A DNA stretch of 64,000 nt from positions 1,922,001 through 1,986,000 of the forward strand of contig SRSI01000044.1 of assembly GCA_005656395.1 (NCBI GenBank), written 5' to 3'. The notes under the pieces are model-generated. The model saw nothing but the letters and a program-made list of their open reading frames with translations, did not search any database and was not told where the DNA came from. A program made the position numbers and the translations under genes. Shown here one piece after another: positions 19,205 through 30,400 of this stretch. How positions within the stretch are numbered: the stretch's first letter is position 1; each line of letters opens with the position of its first letter. The DNA comes from Strongyloides papillosus. Taxonomy: Eukaryota > Nematoda > Chromadorea > Rhabditida > Strongyloididae.

Positions 19205-22200
19205 AATTCTTTTCTGCCGGTTTGAGAGAACGCGAAGCAAAAGCTATAGGTTTACTCTTCTGCGTTAGTGCTGCACCTAATCCTTGAAAGGAGGCGTCAG
19301 TAAATATGGTATATGGAATAGTGTGGTCTGGTGGTGCCAGAACAGCAGCATTGATAAGTGCGTCCTTCATTTTGTGAAATGCCTTTTTCTGATCATCAGA
19401 CCATTGAAAATGATTAATGACGCGATATAAAGGTTCAGCTATTGCTGAAAAATTGTCAATGTGCTTTCGAAAGTAAGAGATGGCACCTAGGAAGGATTTA
19501 AGTTCCTTCTCGTTCTTAGGGTCAGTTTTATCAGATATTGCTTTGACTTTAGTTGGATTAGGATGGATTCCTTCGAAATCAATCACGAAGCCTAAATAAT
19601 GTGCACAATTTTGACCGAATTGACACTTATTAAGGGTTATTTTCATGTTGTATAAGCGAATACGGGATAGGATATCATGAATCCTTTCCAGATGTTCATC
19701 TTCTTCGTTAGTGCATGTCAATATATCATCGAGATATATGTAACAATTGTCAATACCACTAAGAACTTTGTCCATGATATCTTGGAATTTGTCGGGTGAA
19801 CCAGTCAAGCCCATAGGCATAACTTTATACTGGTATATTCCTCTATGTGTCACGAATGCAGCAATACGTTTACTAGCTTCATCAAGGGGTATTTGGTGAA
19901 ACCCTTGTTTCAAATCAAATACACTGTAGAAACGATGACCGCTAGCTTCTTCTGTTAAACGATCAATTCGTGGTATTATGTGGGATTGTTGTTTTATTAA
20001 CTTATTGATAGCTCTAAAATCAACAACAAATCGCCACTTTGAATCTTTCTTGCGTACAAGAACAACTCTAGACAAGTATGGTGATCTACTGTCTTCAATC
20101 ATACCTTTTTCTAGCATATCTTGAACTTGTCTATCAATTTCCTCCTCTACCTCTTTAGATCGGCGGCCTGGCCGGATACGTTGAGGCAAGGAATGTGAAG
20201 ATAGCTCTATATTAAGACGTTCTGGGCCATTATATAGACCGATTATGCCGTCATATTCGAAAAAAGCTTCTCTATTCTCCCATATTATCTCTTTTAATTG
20301 GGATTTACTTTTTTCTGATAACACGCATGATTCCCATTCAATCAAGTCAAATAACTTTTCTCTAGTTAGAGGTGGGTGAGGATGCGGATAATTGGGTAGA
20401 GAATTTTCCCAATAAGCATCATCTGGGATTATCTCTTCTCCAGATATGCGAATAGTGTTTTCATCTAGCTCTTCAATTGAAAAGAGTCTACCAATTTCAG
20501 TGTTCCTGGGTATATTTACCGGATTATATCCCTTATTTTGTATAATAACAGCGTATCTGTTATCAATTACCGGACCTATTTGGTCATAAGTCATTATGTG
20601 ATTTACTTCTTTCCAATGGTTATTACTTTGGAAGAGAAAATTCGCTTTGTTATGCGTGGTTTCTACGTTAGGTTTGACATGTACTACTCTGGTAGTCATG
20701 GGGAGAATAGTGATATTATCAATGGTTTTAACTGTGAAAAATTGCTCCTCATGAGAATTAGAATCAACCAAGTTGATAGTTAATTCGTTACCATATATAG
20801 CTCGAAGACCTGGTATTCCGATTACCATGTCATGAGGAATAGTATCAGAAACATGAGTTTTAATTTTTGATACTTTATTATTTACTTTAAGAGTTATTAT
20901 CGTGGAGCCTAAGAACTTCATAACTGTATTGTTTGCTAACTGTGCTCCACTACTTTTGGATACAATGTTAGACTTTATATTTTTGGGTAATTGGTCATAA
21001 ATTGTCTTGTTTATGACGTTTATATTTGCACCCGTGTCTAATAGGGCATTCATCGTAAATGAAGGGAATTGAATTTTAATGATAGGCAGTTTAGACGGTG
21101 CATCTTCGACAGCAATGTTATTAACTACGCCATTCCGTGATACACGAATGGGATTTCCTAACAGCAAGTCATTATGATGTATGGATAACAATGGTTCATT
21201 CACAAACAATGTATTGTTTGGTGCATCTGTAGATCGGAAATCTTGTACCATTTTAGCGGCTTTATTAAAGCCGTACTTTGTAAGGATGGTAGCGATCAAA
21301 GTCATTGCGCTTGCTACTGTGTTTGGCATTTCATGAATAGCTGTATCAAATTGTTGATCGCGTATCAACTTAATCCAATTCATAAACGAAGTGTACATAT
21401 CAGGATCATTGTCCAAACAACGAATTCTGTAATATGTGATTGGGTTAGATGGAACAGGATGTTGCTGCACATCCCCCGTCTGCTTGACGGCATCGTGTAA
21501 TTGTCCTTTTAATTGGGCATTCTCGACCCTAAGATTAATATTACTGTTCAAGCACATCTCGTGTTTTTCCATTATGCCATCACAAGGCACGGACGATTGT
21601 GGTGCCTCTACACAAGTAACGTTAGTGACAACTTGTGGAATGTCATTGTTTACAGATACATTGTCCTGATCAACCGATGTGGTTGTGTTACAGACAATGT
21701 TAGATGATGCCAGTTGTAGAGCATCATGCAATTGTATTTTAAGTTCACGTGATTGCTCGCGAACATCTTTGAGGGAAGCTAATTCTACGCGTAATGCCTT
21801 AATATCGAATTCCATTGCTTCAATTGTAGACAGATGTTCAGTCTTTTTCATATAGTCAGTACGAAAGGTAGTTAACTCACTATTTTTCAACTCTAATAGT
21901 TCGTTTAAGGAAGTAATACGAGCTGTTAATTCGTCGATTTCATTCTGTAAACTATCAGTTTGTGTAGATTTCTCGTTTACTTGCTTGTGAAGAAGTTGAA
22001 CTTCACTATTCAACAGCAGCGTGTCCTGAAGACAGTGCTGCAGATCATTGGTGTTCTTGGTACAAGACGAAGCTGAGGCACGGAGTTGGTTAAGCTCCTC
22101 TCTCTCATCAATCGTCTTATCTACATACTGTTGCACGATTTTCATATCGTTCATACATTTAGTATTATCACCCTTGAGGAGTTGAAGTTCGTTATTCTTT

Positions 22201-24860
22201 AACTCCAGCTCCTTTTTCAACTTTTTTCGCTCGTTCTGACATTCTAATAACTTGTCTTCGAGCTCTCGGATAGAAGATATTTGCTGTTCATGCAATGCAG
22301 CTTTCTGACGCTCACCCGCAATAACCGACTGTACCACGGTGGTGAGGGATTGAAGTTCCTCCTTCATTGATATTGGAGGAATAGTCAACGTTAAAGCACT
22401 AGGTATGCCTTCTATATGTGTTTTAACTGTCTTAATATCGTCGAGTATTTTAGATTTATCGTCTGCCAAAATGCGTTCTGACTTCTTTAATTTCTCGACT
22501 TCCTTCGTTTGGCTTTTCAATTTAGCCTCACAATTACGTAACTCAGCTTCTATTTTAGATAGAACTGTTTTATCTTGTGTGCTGGCACGAAGTGTAGTTG
22601 TAGCTTCAGGTGCCTTATTTGTGTTACTGGAAGCGGGTGTTTTACTCTTTTCCGTCGCGGCATTTTGTATTACCTTTGGGGCCGCTTCCTTAATTGGAGC
22701 TACCATATTGGAAAGCTCACAAGATTGTTCATAAGCTGATATGGCTGCATGTACCTTCTTAAGAATAGAAGATGAATCAACTGTGTCGTCTGATATTTCG
22801 ACAAAATCATTATTATTGTTATCGAAGCGAACAGTTTTTACATTATGACAATTTGGATTGGCAATTGTAGTTATTTTCTTATCAAAATCGAAGTGATTAT
22901 CAAGAAAAACATCTTTTATTCTAATTCCTTTATTTTCTATTATGCTCCCAATTTTACAATTGGGTAGTAGTTGCTTATAATGTACCTTTACCATATTGTC
23001 GACGCCAAAATCGCGTTGATTGTAATAAGCACCATATTGTGAAGGAGCCAGCTTACATTTACCGATAGGTGCTGATGCTCCAAATGGAATTAGAAAGGCT
23101 AGTATTAACAGACAAATAGTCAATGTGTTAAGTTTCAACTCTTTGACAAGATTACTCAGATCGTAGACAATGCCATCAAGTATACCAGTGGATTGGGCAT
23201 CTGTACGATCGTCATGTGATGCCTGTACGTTGTTGATTTTACCTTGCTGTGGGTAGCGAGTGGTGCTTTTACTCTTAGGATAGGTTTTATGGTCTCCACG
23301 GCGGTTGGTAGTTCCACCTGTAGGAGCCTTGTTTGTATTGTATGTCGTGTTAGGTCTACGAACATCGGCATGTTTCGTTAATTGACGTGATGTGTGACCG
23401 TTAGATGTATTAGCCTGATTATTATACTTGTTTTTATTATTGTTGTTAAAAGTATTATTATTATTCCCTTTATAAGTATGCTGGTGATTGTGATTATTCT
23501 TACTATGAGAATTATTAGGATGACGACTAGATCTACGATCAGAAGACTGTATTTTATTAGTATTAGGCTTCATTCCCCGTGATAAATGAGGACGCCGAAT
23601 TACATCAATTGCCGGTTGCATTCTAATCTGAGTTTCTATATATGATGCAACAAAATCATCATATTCCAACTCATACAAATTGGGGGTAATGTTGTTAAGG
23701 CGTAACAACGGATGTAACCCTTTTGTAAACAACATTAATTGATCTCTTTTAAGATCCTTAGAAGTCCGGAAAAAAGCATTAGGATTGGTGACCGAGAATT
23801 TTTTTCGTATATACTCAGAGAATTTAGTTTCGTGAGCGGAAACATCTAATGCGTCATTCATGGGAGGCACGGCATAGAAGTTTTCATAACTTTGCAGACC
23901 TTGCCTAGCCAGAATGTCCTTTATATCATTTAGTATTTCTGTCAATGTAAAATTGTAACTAACTGAAAAGCCATCGACAGTGCTTTTCTTGGTAACAGCG
24001 ATGTTTCGGGCATTAGCAATTTTGCTATCCGAAGGAATGATGTAATTGACTAGCTTTGCTGCCATTTTATCAATTACCGGGAATTCATCCTTATTATGGG
24101 CTAAAAGATTGAGGGTATTAATGCAATGTTGCATAAAATTGGTATAACCGTTAATTGATTTTCCTTTAAATGTACCAAACATTTTCTTCGTTTGAGCTAA
24201 TAACAGAGCATTTTCCAATTCGCTAACAGTGCGAATTGATCTCTTCTTGGGAGTATAAGATGCTCGTAAGTCGGGAACATAATAGTCACTACTAATATGT
24301 AATTCTTTCAAAACTTCCGTTAACCGGTTGGTTTGTTCGGCACGGAGAGCATCGTACTTGTGAGGCTCTGTATCAAGTACTTGCTGCTGTTCGTTAAGCA
24401 ATTCAGCAATAACGGTTTTCATAATGGTCGACTGCTCAGCCAATGGGATACCATTTTGGCCTGGTTTCATTTCGTCAACCTGACGTGGTAATCTCAAATG
24501 CGAAACTTGAGATAATATAGAGGTGCTGCCTTTGTGGAACAAATTACGCCATCCCTTGAAAGCAGGTAATGACGTGTCCACGTTGGGCATTATTTTAGGA
24601 TGCTCTTGAAAAGAGACAACCTTGTTGGATGGTGTAGCTTTTGAAGCATACGTAGTATCATGATTAGGAAAGACTTCACTAGCATGATGATCGCCACTTT
24701 CGTGGATTGGGGGTCGTGCTTGTAACATAATGGGTACAACCTGTGATGGTTGTAGCATTATGTTGACAGGCTTGGTCTCACTTGCGTGAGCATCGCCACT
24801 TACGTGGAGGGAAGTATTTTGCTTTGTAGGTAAACTACTTGAACGATAATTAAACGACAT
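19205..24860 (-). pseudogene. E1 Gag-Pol, main part (Gag, membrane module, coiled coil, protease, RT, start of RNase H)
   Basis: The chosen ATG is at 24860, the first in the open frame. About 1885 codons are uninterrupted until E3 cuts it at 19205. From the ATG: Gag about 1-450 without CCHC knuckle; Asn/Arg/His-rich basic stretch about 455-560; a hydrophobic segment about 577-597 (TICLLILAFLIPFGASA) followed by a Cys-containing domain to about 720; a long heptad-type coiled coil about 765-1040; aspartic protease near 1270 (LLDTGANINVINK); reverse transcriptase about 1540-1750 with KKDSKWRFVVDFRAIN and a YLDD catalytic motif near 1710; RNase H begins about 1840 (FTDASFQGLGAAL). It continues at 12477-13428 and 6717-7208. 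Gag to RT is one frame, with no gag/pol stop as in E3. This part has no stop or frameshift. Confidence 0.9.
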
Positions 24861-25288
24861 GTTGATATCGAAAACTAAAAATGATATGAAATTTAGCAAA
24901 TAACGGAATTATATAACATTTGTAGATAAAGAGTGTAATACTCAAGAATGTATCTTCTACTTAGTAACTCTGATGGTACCTGATTGTTTTAAAAAATGTC
25001 TCAGTAATTCTATCCTATGTTGTGCACAACTATACTTATCTTAATCAACGTTACAACTCAATAAACAACTAAGATTAATGAGAAGCGTAGGATGCAAGGC
25101 AAAAAATGCCTATATGTTGCAAACTACATATATACCTAGGCTGAATATCTAAATGTTAAAGTACCATGAGTATTGTGAAAATGATAATAACGTACAATAA
25201 AAATTAACATCATGAAGAATATCGGTTATAGATATAGAAAAGCAATGCATTGGTTTTTTTTTTGAGAATTAAATATAGTTTATGGTTC
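24861..25288 (-). other. E1 leader
   Basis: About 430 nt between primer site and gag ATG on the minus strand. No coding signal. It probably carries packaging sequences by position only. Confidence 0.5.
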
Positions 25289-25300
25289 GTGGAACCTCCA
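25289..25300 (-). promoter_or_regulatory. E1 primer binding site, tRNA-Gln-like
   Basis: TGGAGGTTCCAC directly follows the 5' LTR on the minus strand. It shares its 12 bases with the E3 site and is complementary to a tRNA-Gln 3' end. Confidence 0.75.
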
Positions 25301-25438
25301 TGTAATCTGTTCGATAAAAGGTAGATGGAATATATAATAAATTTATTTTAAAAGCTCTCTGATTAACAATAATGTGAATATTATAAGTATATCTTTCTTT
25401 TATACTATTTTATAAAGGGTGGGTTGTCCCACCCTACA
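25301..25438 (-). repeat. E1 5' LTR (138 bp)
   Basis: Identical by eye to 5173-5310, including the GC-rich hairpin. Followed by the ATTC duplication at 25439-25442. Confidence 0.95.
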
Positions 25439-25442
25439 ATTC

Positions 25443-26090
25443 AACTTCGTGACTGCGCGAATGTTTTTGGTCAGTTTTTGACAATTTCTCAAAAAAAAGT
25501 TTATTGGAAATTAATTAAAAACATTCGACACTAAGGATTTCTAACTTGGCTAGTAATCGTTCTAACTAACTTATAAACTAATACGCTATTGGAATAATTC
25601 CCCTCAAAATAATAAAATCTTACTTATACTAAACTTCATAAGTATATTTACAAAAAAGAATTCATTTAACGATATATAAATAGTAAGGATTGATAGAAAA
25701 ATCCAAAATTTACTAGATCTTATTTTATTTGGAAAATATAAGATAACATATTAGCTATAAAAAAACTTTACTAACAAATTGAAAGATATTAAAATTTTTA
25801 ATCAGAAAAAGTTTTAATATAAGTATGATACTTTTCGATGTGAGTTACTCAATGAACAAAATCTGATTTCATCACTGAGATTTTCTTAAAGCACTTGATA
25901 TAATAATTTTACGAAAACTGTAACTATAAAATTTATATTTTATTTATAATCTTTTTTATCCAGAAAGTGTTAGTTAGACTTTATTAAAATATAAATTATT
26001 ATAATTACTTCGATCCTTATTGAATATTTATATTAGTCAAACAGGGCTTATTTTGTTAGAAATGAAAAAAATTATTTTCTTATTTTATAT
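25443..26090. other. Intergenic region, no gene supported
   Basis: Host DNA right of the insertion. It is AT-rich apart from a few CG-containing bases near 25453-25460. It probably contains the 3' end of the downstream minus-strand phosphatase transcript. Confidence 0.5.
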
Positions 26091-27437
26091 TTAATCATCA
26101 TTATTTCTTGGAGGTGTCCTTTTCTTATCTTTTTTCTTTTTTTCAGCTTTAGCTTTAGTTTTTCTCTCAATTATAATATACATCTTTCTATAGTATGATT
26201 TATATCTTTCTAATAATTTGTTATATTTTTCATCTTTAGTAAGATAACCATTTTGAATGAACATCTCAACTAGTGATATTAAACAATACAAATATTGTAC
26301 ATAACTTTGTACAGCACCATGTCTCTGATAACGCATCTCTTTTATAAGTATCATTGGTTCAGTAATTTTTCTTTCAACCATCCCAACGTAAATATACTCT
26401 AATGCTGCATAAGTACCTGATCTTCCAATTCCTGCTGAACAATGTGTTGTAATAACTCTATCACCTGCTATTCTTTTAGTTTCTTGTAGTAATTGTACTA
26501 AAAATAGATGACATTTTGGTACTAGATGATCAGGCCAACATTGAACAAGAAAATGGGTTATCTTAACTTTTGTATCATCTGGTGCTGTTATTTCATATTC
26601 GCGAACTAAAGTATTATCTAGATCAGTCTTGACATCTTGAACAAATGCTACTTTAAATAATCCGAATGGTTCTTCTTTTTTAGGTAGATAATTATTACAT
26701 TTTGTTTCACCAAGTTCAATAAAGTTACACAGTTGAACAACAACACCAACATTCTCCTGAAATATCATTTCCCACATATCCTCAACGCTATCTGTTGTTG
26801 GACCCTAAAAAAGTTTTTAATATTTTCATAATTAAGTAGATATAAAACAAACTTGACAAAGAATAAATTTATTTTTCATTTTATCTTGTGTAACCCAATT
26901 AGCATGTATAAAATCCGTCTTTTTATTATCACTATCTTGATCTTTATGATAAGTTCTTTTTAATATCACTCGTGTTCTGTCAAGTGCCAATACATCATCA
27001 TACCTTGATTTTTTATCATTAGATTCATCATTTTGTGCCTCAATATCAGGATCCTTCTCACTAAGGTATTTTGGTGATTTTAATATTTTTGCATAGTCTT
27101 TTAACTCTGATTGTGTAAAATTTTCATACCACTCAAGGATATTAGATTTTTTTTCTGATACCTCTTTATCACAACTTGCTTGATTAACTGTCATAGTTGA
27201 TTTTTGAGATTCAACACTCAATGGTCCAGATCTACGAGGATTTCTGTTTGATGATTTTGTTTGCTTGTGATTTGCTATTTTACCATGTGCACTCATTGAT
27301 TTCCCATCAACTTTACTTTCTTTTATTAGTTTACCAGTTTTACAGGCTTTTTTGTTAACATGTGTTCCCTCTTTGGTATCTGAATTTTTATTATCACTAG
27401 TAATTATAGTTTTACTTCTATGTTTTTGTTTTTTCAT
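26091..27437 (-). CDS. Protein tyrosine phosphatase, catalytically competent
   Basis: Two exons (27437-26853, 26804-26091) with a 48-nt intron join in frame to 432 residues. It should remove phosphate from phosphotyrosine in cytosolic proteins; there is no signal peptide or membrane segment. Residues 1-100 are a basic Ser/Lys/Asn-rich, probably disordered extension. The PTP domain spans about 105-410. Visible motifs: the phosphotyrosine-loop region (reduced), the QGPTTD-type segment across the splice, the WPD loop (CWPDH, acid Asp287) and the P-loop HCSAGIGRSGT with nucleophile Cys317 and Arg323. The C-terminus is a Lys/Arg-rich tail, which may direct it to membranes or nucleus. Nematodes have many single-domain PTPs of this type, and a second one lies at 33989-35102. 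The exact orthologue is not resolved. Confidence 0.92.
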
Positions 27438-30400
27438 TATCCTAATTTATTTCGTATTTTGTAGAGAATTTTAAAATTTACACTTACTACTTTTACTTTC
27501 TATCAATAACAATTACGAAAAATAGTGTATTGACGAAAAGAATAAAAAAAAATCTTTATTAATAATATAATTATTTCAAAATATTTTAATATTAAATTAA
27601 TAGTAATATGTAAATATAAACTATTATATTTAAATATTACATAGTCATATACTAAAATCTGCATACTTCTTTACATTCCATAAGTTCTCTTGCTATATGG
27701 CACTATAAAGAAGCATGAAGATTAAAGTTTTATGAAATAATATATAGAATAGAATATAGTAAAATAATAATAATAGAATAAAAAAAGAATTATAGTATTC
27801 ATTAATAGAATAAATAAAATATAAATGTGTCTGTTAATGTAAATATATAAAAACTTTATATATAAATATAAACATCTATAAAAATTATATTAAACGAAAA
27901 TGAAGATAAAATTATAGTTTAATTTATTTGGTACTTTTTCATTTCTATACCATCATGAGATAAAATAAATGTATATAATATATATATTTATAATGAAATA
28001 AAAATATTAGACATTAGTTATTATTATTAATAAAAATAGACAAGAAATATACCACTTTTATTGAGAAATGTAAAGACAATGAGTTTTTATTACTAGAAAA
28101 CGTATCATCAGTAGGATAATATTATACATAAAAGCAACTCATATATATTTATTTCTCTTCTCAATAAGTTTAACTAGTAAAAAAATAAAATAAAAAGATA
28201 AAGAAGGTTGATCTTATTCTACTTTCTTTTAATTATCTTTTTCTTAAATACTACTACTTATACCATTCTTCATCTCTAATTTTTCATTATATTACATTAT
28301 TTCAAGTTTAAACATTATATAAATATATTATGAGTGAATTAAAAAGAAAACAAAATGTAAGTATACCTCTAACTTCTATAAAGATTTTGTACACCTTTTT
28401 TTAAGATCTTTCATGTTATATTAAAAAAAGTTAAATAAATGTAATTCTAGTTTCTTACTATATACTCTTTAAATATCTTATAAAAGATAATTATATATAT
28501 AACATAAATTTTTGTTTATATTCAATGATCAAGAGAAGAAAAATAAAAAACAAACAATAAAAATGCCAATTGTTTTTTCTATTTACAAATATTTATAATA
28601 ACATTATTATTTTTATTACTATAATTTTATATAGAAGATTATTTATTTTAATATCCATCAACAATTAATTACTAAGAATTAATTTAAAATATTTTCTATC
28701 GTTAGAAAATAATTATTACATCAAAACACTAAAAATATAATTATATAAGTTAAAATTTTTTAAGTTTCGTTTTCGAATAATATGAGGACCATAAAAAACA
28801 GGAAAATGAATTGTTAATGAAAATTTTTCTTATTTTTACAATCTACTTTACAAAATGATTAAAATATATAGTTTAAAAAATATTTTGGTTGGTTAATGTA
28901 ATATATTATAATAAAGATAACAATTTTTCAAAGAAATGTAATATATAGATATATATAAATTGATAGAATAAAAAAAGACATTCAAAAATATGACAGGATT
29001 ATTAACAATATTAGGAGATGAAGAAGATGAAGGAGAATGGTTTACTTTCAAAACATGATTTCACTACTTCAGTTTTATTTATACTTCCTTTTTATTTATT
29101 TATCTATTCATCTCTCTCCCCCTCTCCATACTTTTTTAACATCCCCAATTTTTTTCCTCTTTATTTGTCGTCAAGATATAAAGGAAAATATAACAATAAT
29201 ATACACATTCCAGAAAGATGACACATAATTTTCAAAATAAATACTCTTAATATTATGAAAGGAAAATATAAAAATAGTAAAATGTCCTTTTTTATGATAT
29301 TTAAAAAAAGTTGTTATAGTTGTGTTTTCAAAAAATTAGCACTCATTGAGGAGAGAAGAAAAAAGGTTGAATTTTTAATATGTTTCACACATCAGTAAGT
29401 TGTTTTGTCCTAAATGTTTTATATAAAAAGACATATTAAAAATTTAATTAATTAAATATAATGATTAAAAATTTTTTTTCGTTTATATAAGATATTTTTT
29501 ATTTTTTTGATAAGATAAATGAAAAGAAATTGATAAATTTAATGACAGTATTCAAAGTTATATAGATAATTAATATAATTGATGAATAAAAAATAAATTT
29601 TTGAAAACAGTTAATAGTTCACTTACATGGAATAATTTTACAGTTTTTAATAGTAATTTTAGATAACAAAGAAAAAACTCATTCGTAACATGTTGTGAAT
29701 ATCCTATTAAATTTCTTCAGTCCTTATAATATCTACAAGGTGATTGTATACCAAATTATCTTAATATTATTCTAATTACTTATATTAAATTCTATATATA
29801 TACCTTTTTCTTCTCTCAACAAAAAATAAAATTAACATATCTAAAAATATTTTATATACACTCTTTAGAGGAAATAATTTGCACTTTTCACACTTTTTTA
29901 ATGATTTTATTTCTTTTCAATATTAAAGTAAATGTAAGCATCTAAATTCAGAGAAGTTGTTAAAAATTGCAACAATATATTACATTTTCTATTATATTTA
30001 AAATGGAATTTTATCGTTTAGGCTTTATCATAATTACTAGTTATGTTTAATTAATGTCAAAGTTATGCTAATGGGATTTGCTTAACATTTATATTAAATA
30101 TAATCTCATGGTGGTCATTTTTAATGTAACTTTAAGTAGGGAATAGGATTTCTTTCATATTCAGTTTTTTGGTTCTTAATAATATAATTTTTGTTGTAAT
30201 ATTTGTGATCAATTAATTTAATAAATCTATTACCAACTACATAATTTACTTTACAACAACAAATATTAAAGATATTATTAACCTTAGCATAAAAAACATT
30301 CATAAAAATGATATTTTTCTATTCTATTTTTAAAGCAATATTTAATAAAAAAATTAATGCTAACTTTTTTCGAGGGTATAACAACATAGAATATTTAATT

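Larger units (their letters stand above)
5173..25438 (-). mobile_element. E1: Ty3/gypsy-type LTR retrotransposon, host of two nested insertions
   Basis: Bounded by two 138-bp direct repeats that look identical base for base (5173-5310, 25301-25438), starting TG and ending CA on the plus strand, flanked by a perfect 4-bp duplication ATTC. Coding is on the minus strand, so the 5' LTR is the right one. Removing E2 and E3 and their duplications leaves about 9.2 kb: 5' LTR, tRNA-Gln-like primer site, leader, one long gag-pol frame, a non-pol 3' region, a polypurine tract and the 3' LTR. Domain order protease, reverse transcriptase, RNase H, integrase is that of Ty3/gypsy. Identical LTRs indicate a recent insertion. 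The copy is broken by two insertions and two in-frame stops and cannot be autonomous. Confidence 0.95.

Noticed and set aside
5140..25470. Short inverted CG-rich words (tcgcgc and gcgcga) flanking E1, as a possible larger transposon
   Set aside because: Too short, and the ATTC duplication and LTRs already explain the ends.
29018..29228. Overlapping hydrophobic plus-strand frames
   Set aside because: Two frames both look hydrophobic because of CT- and T-rich sequence; no gene structure.
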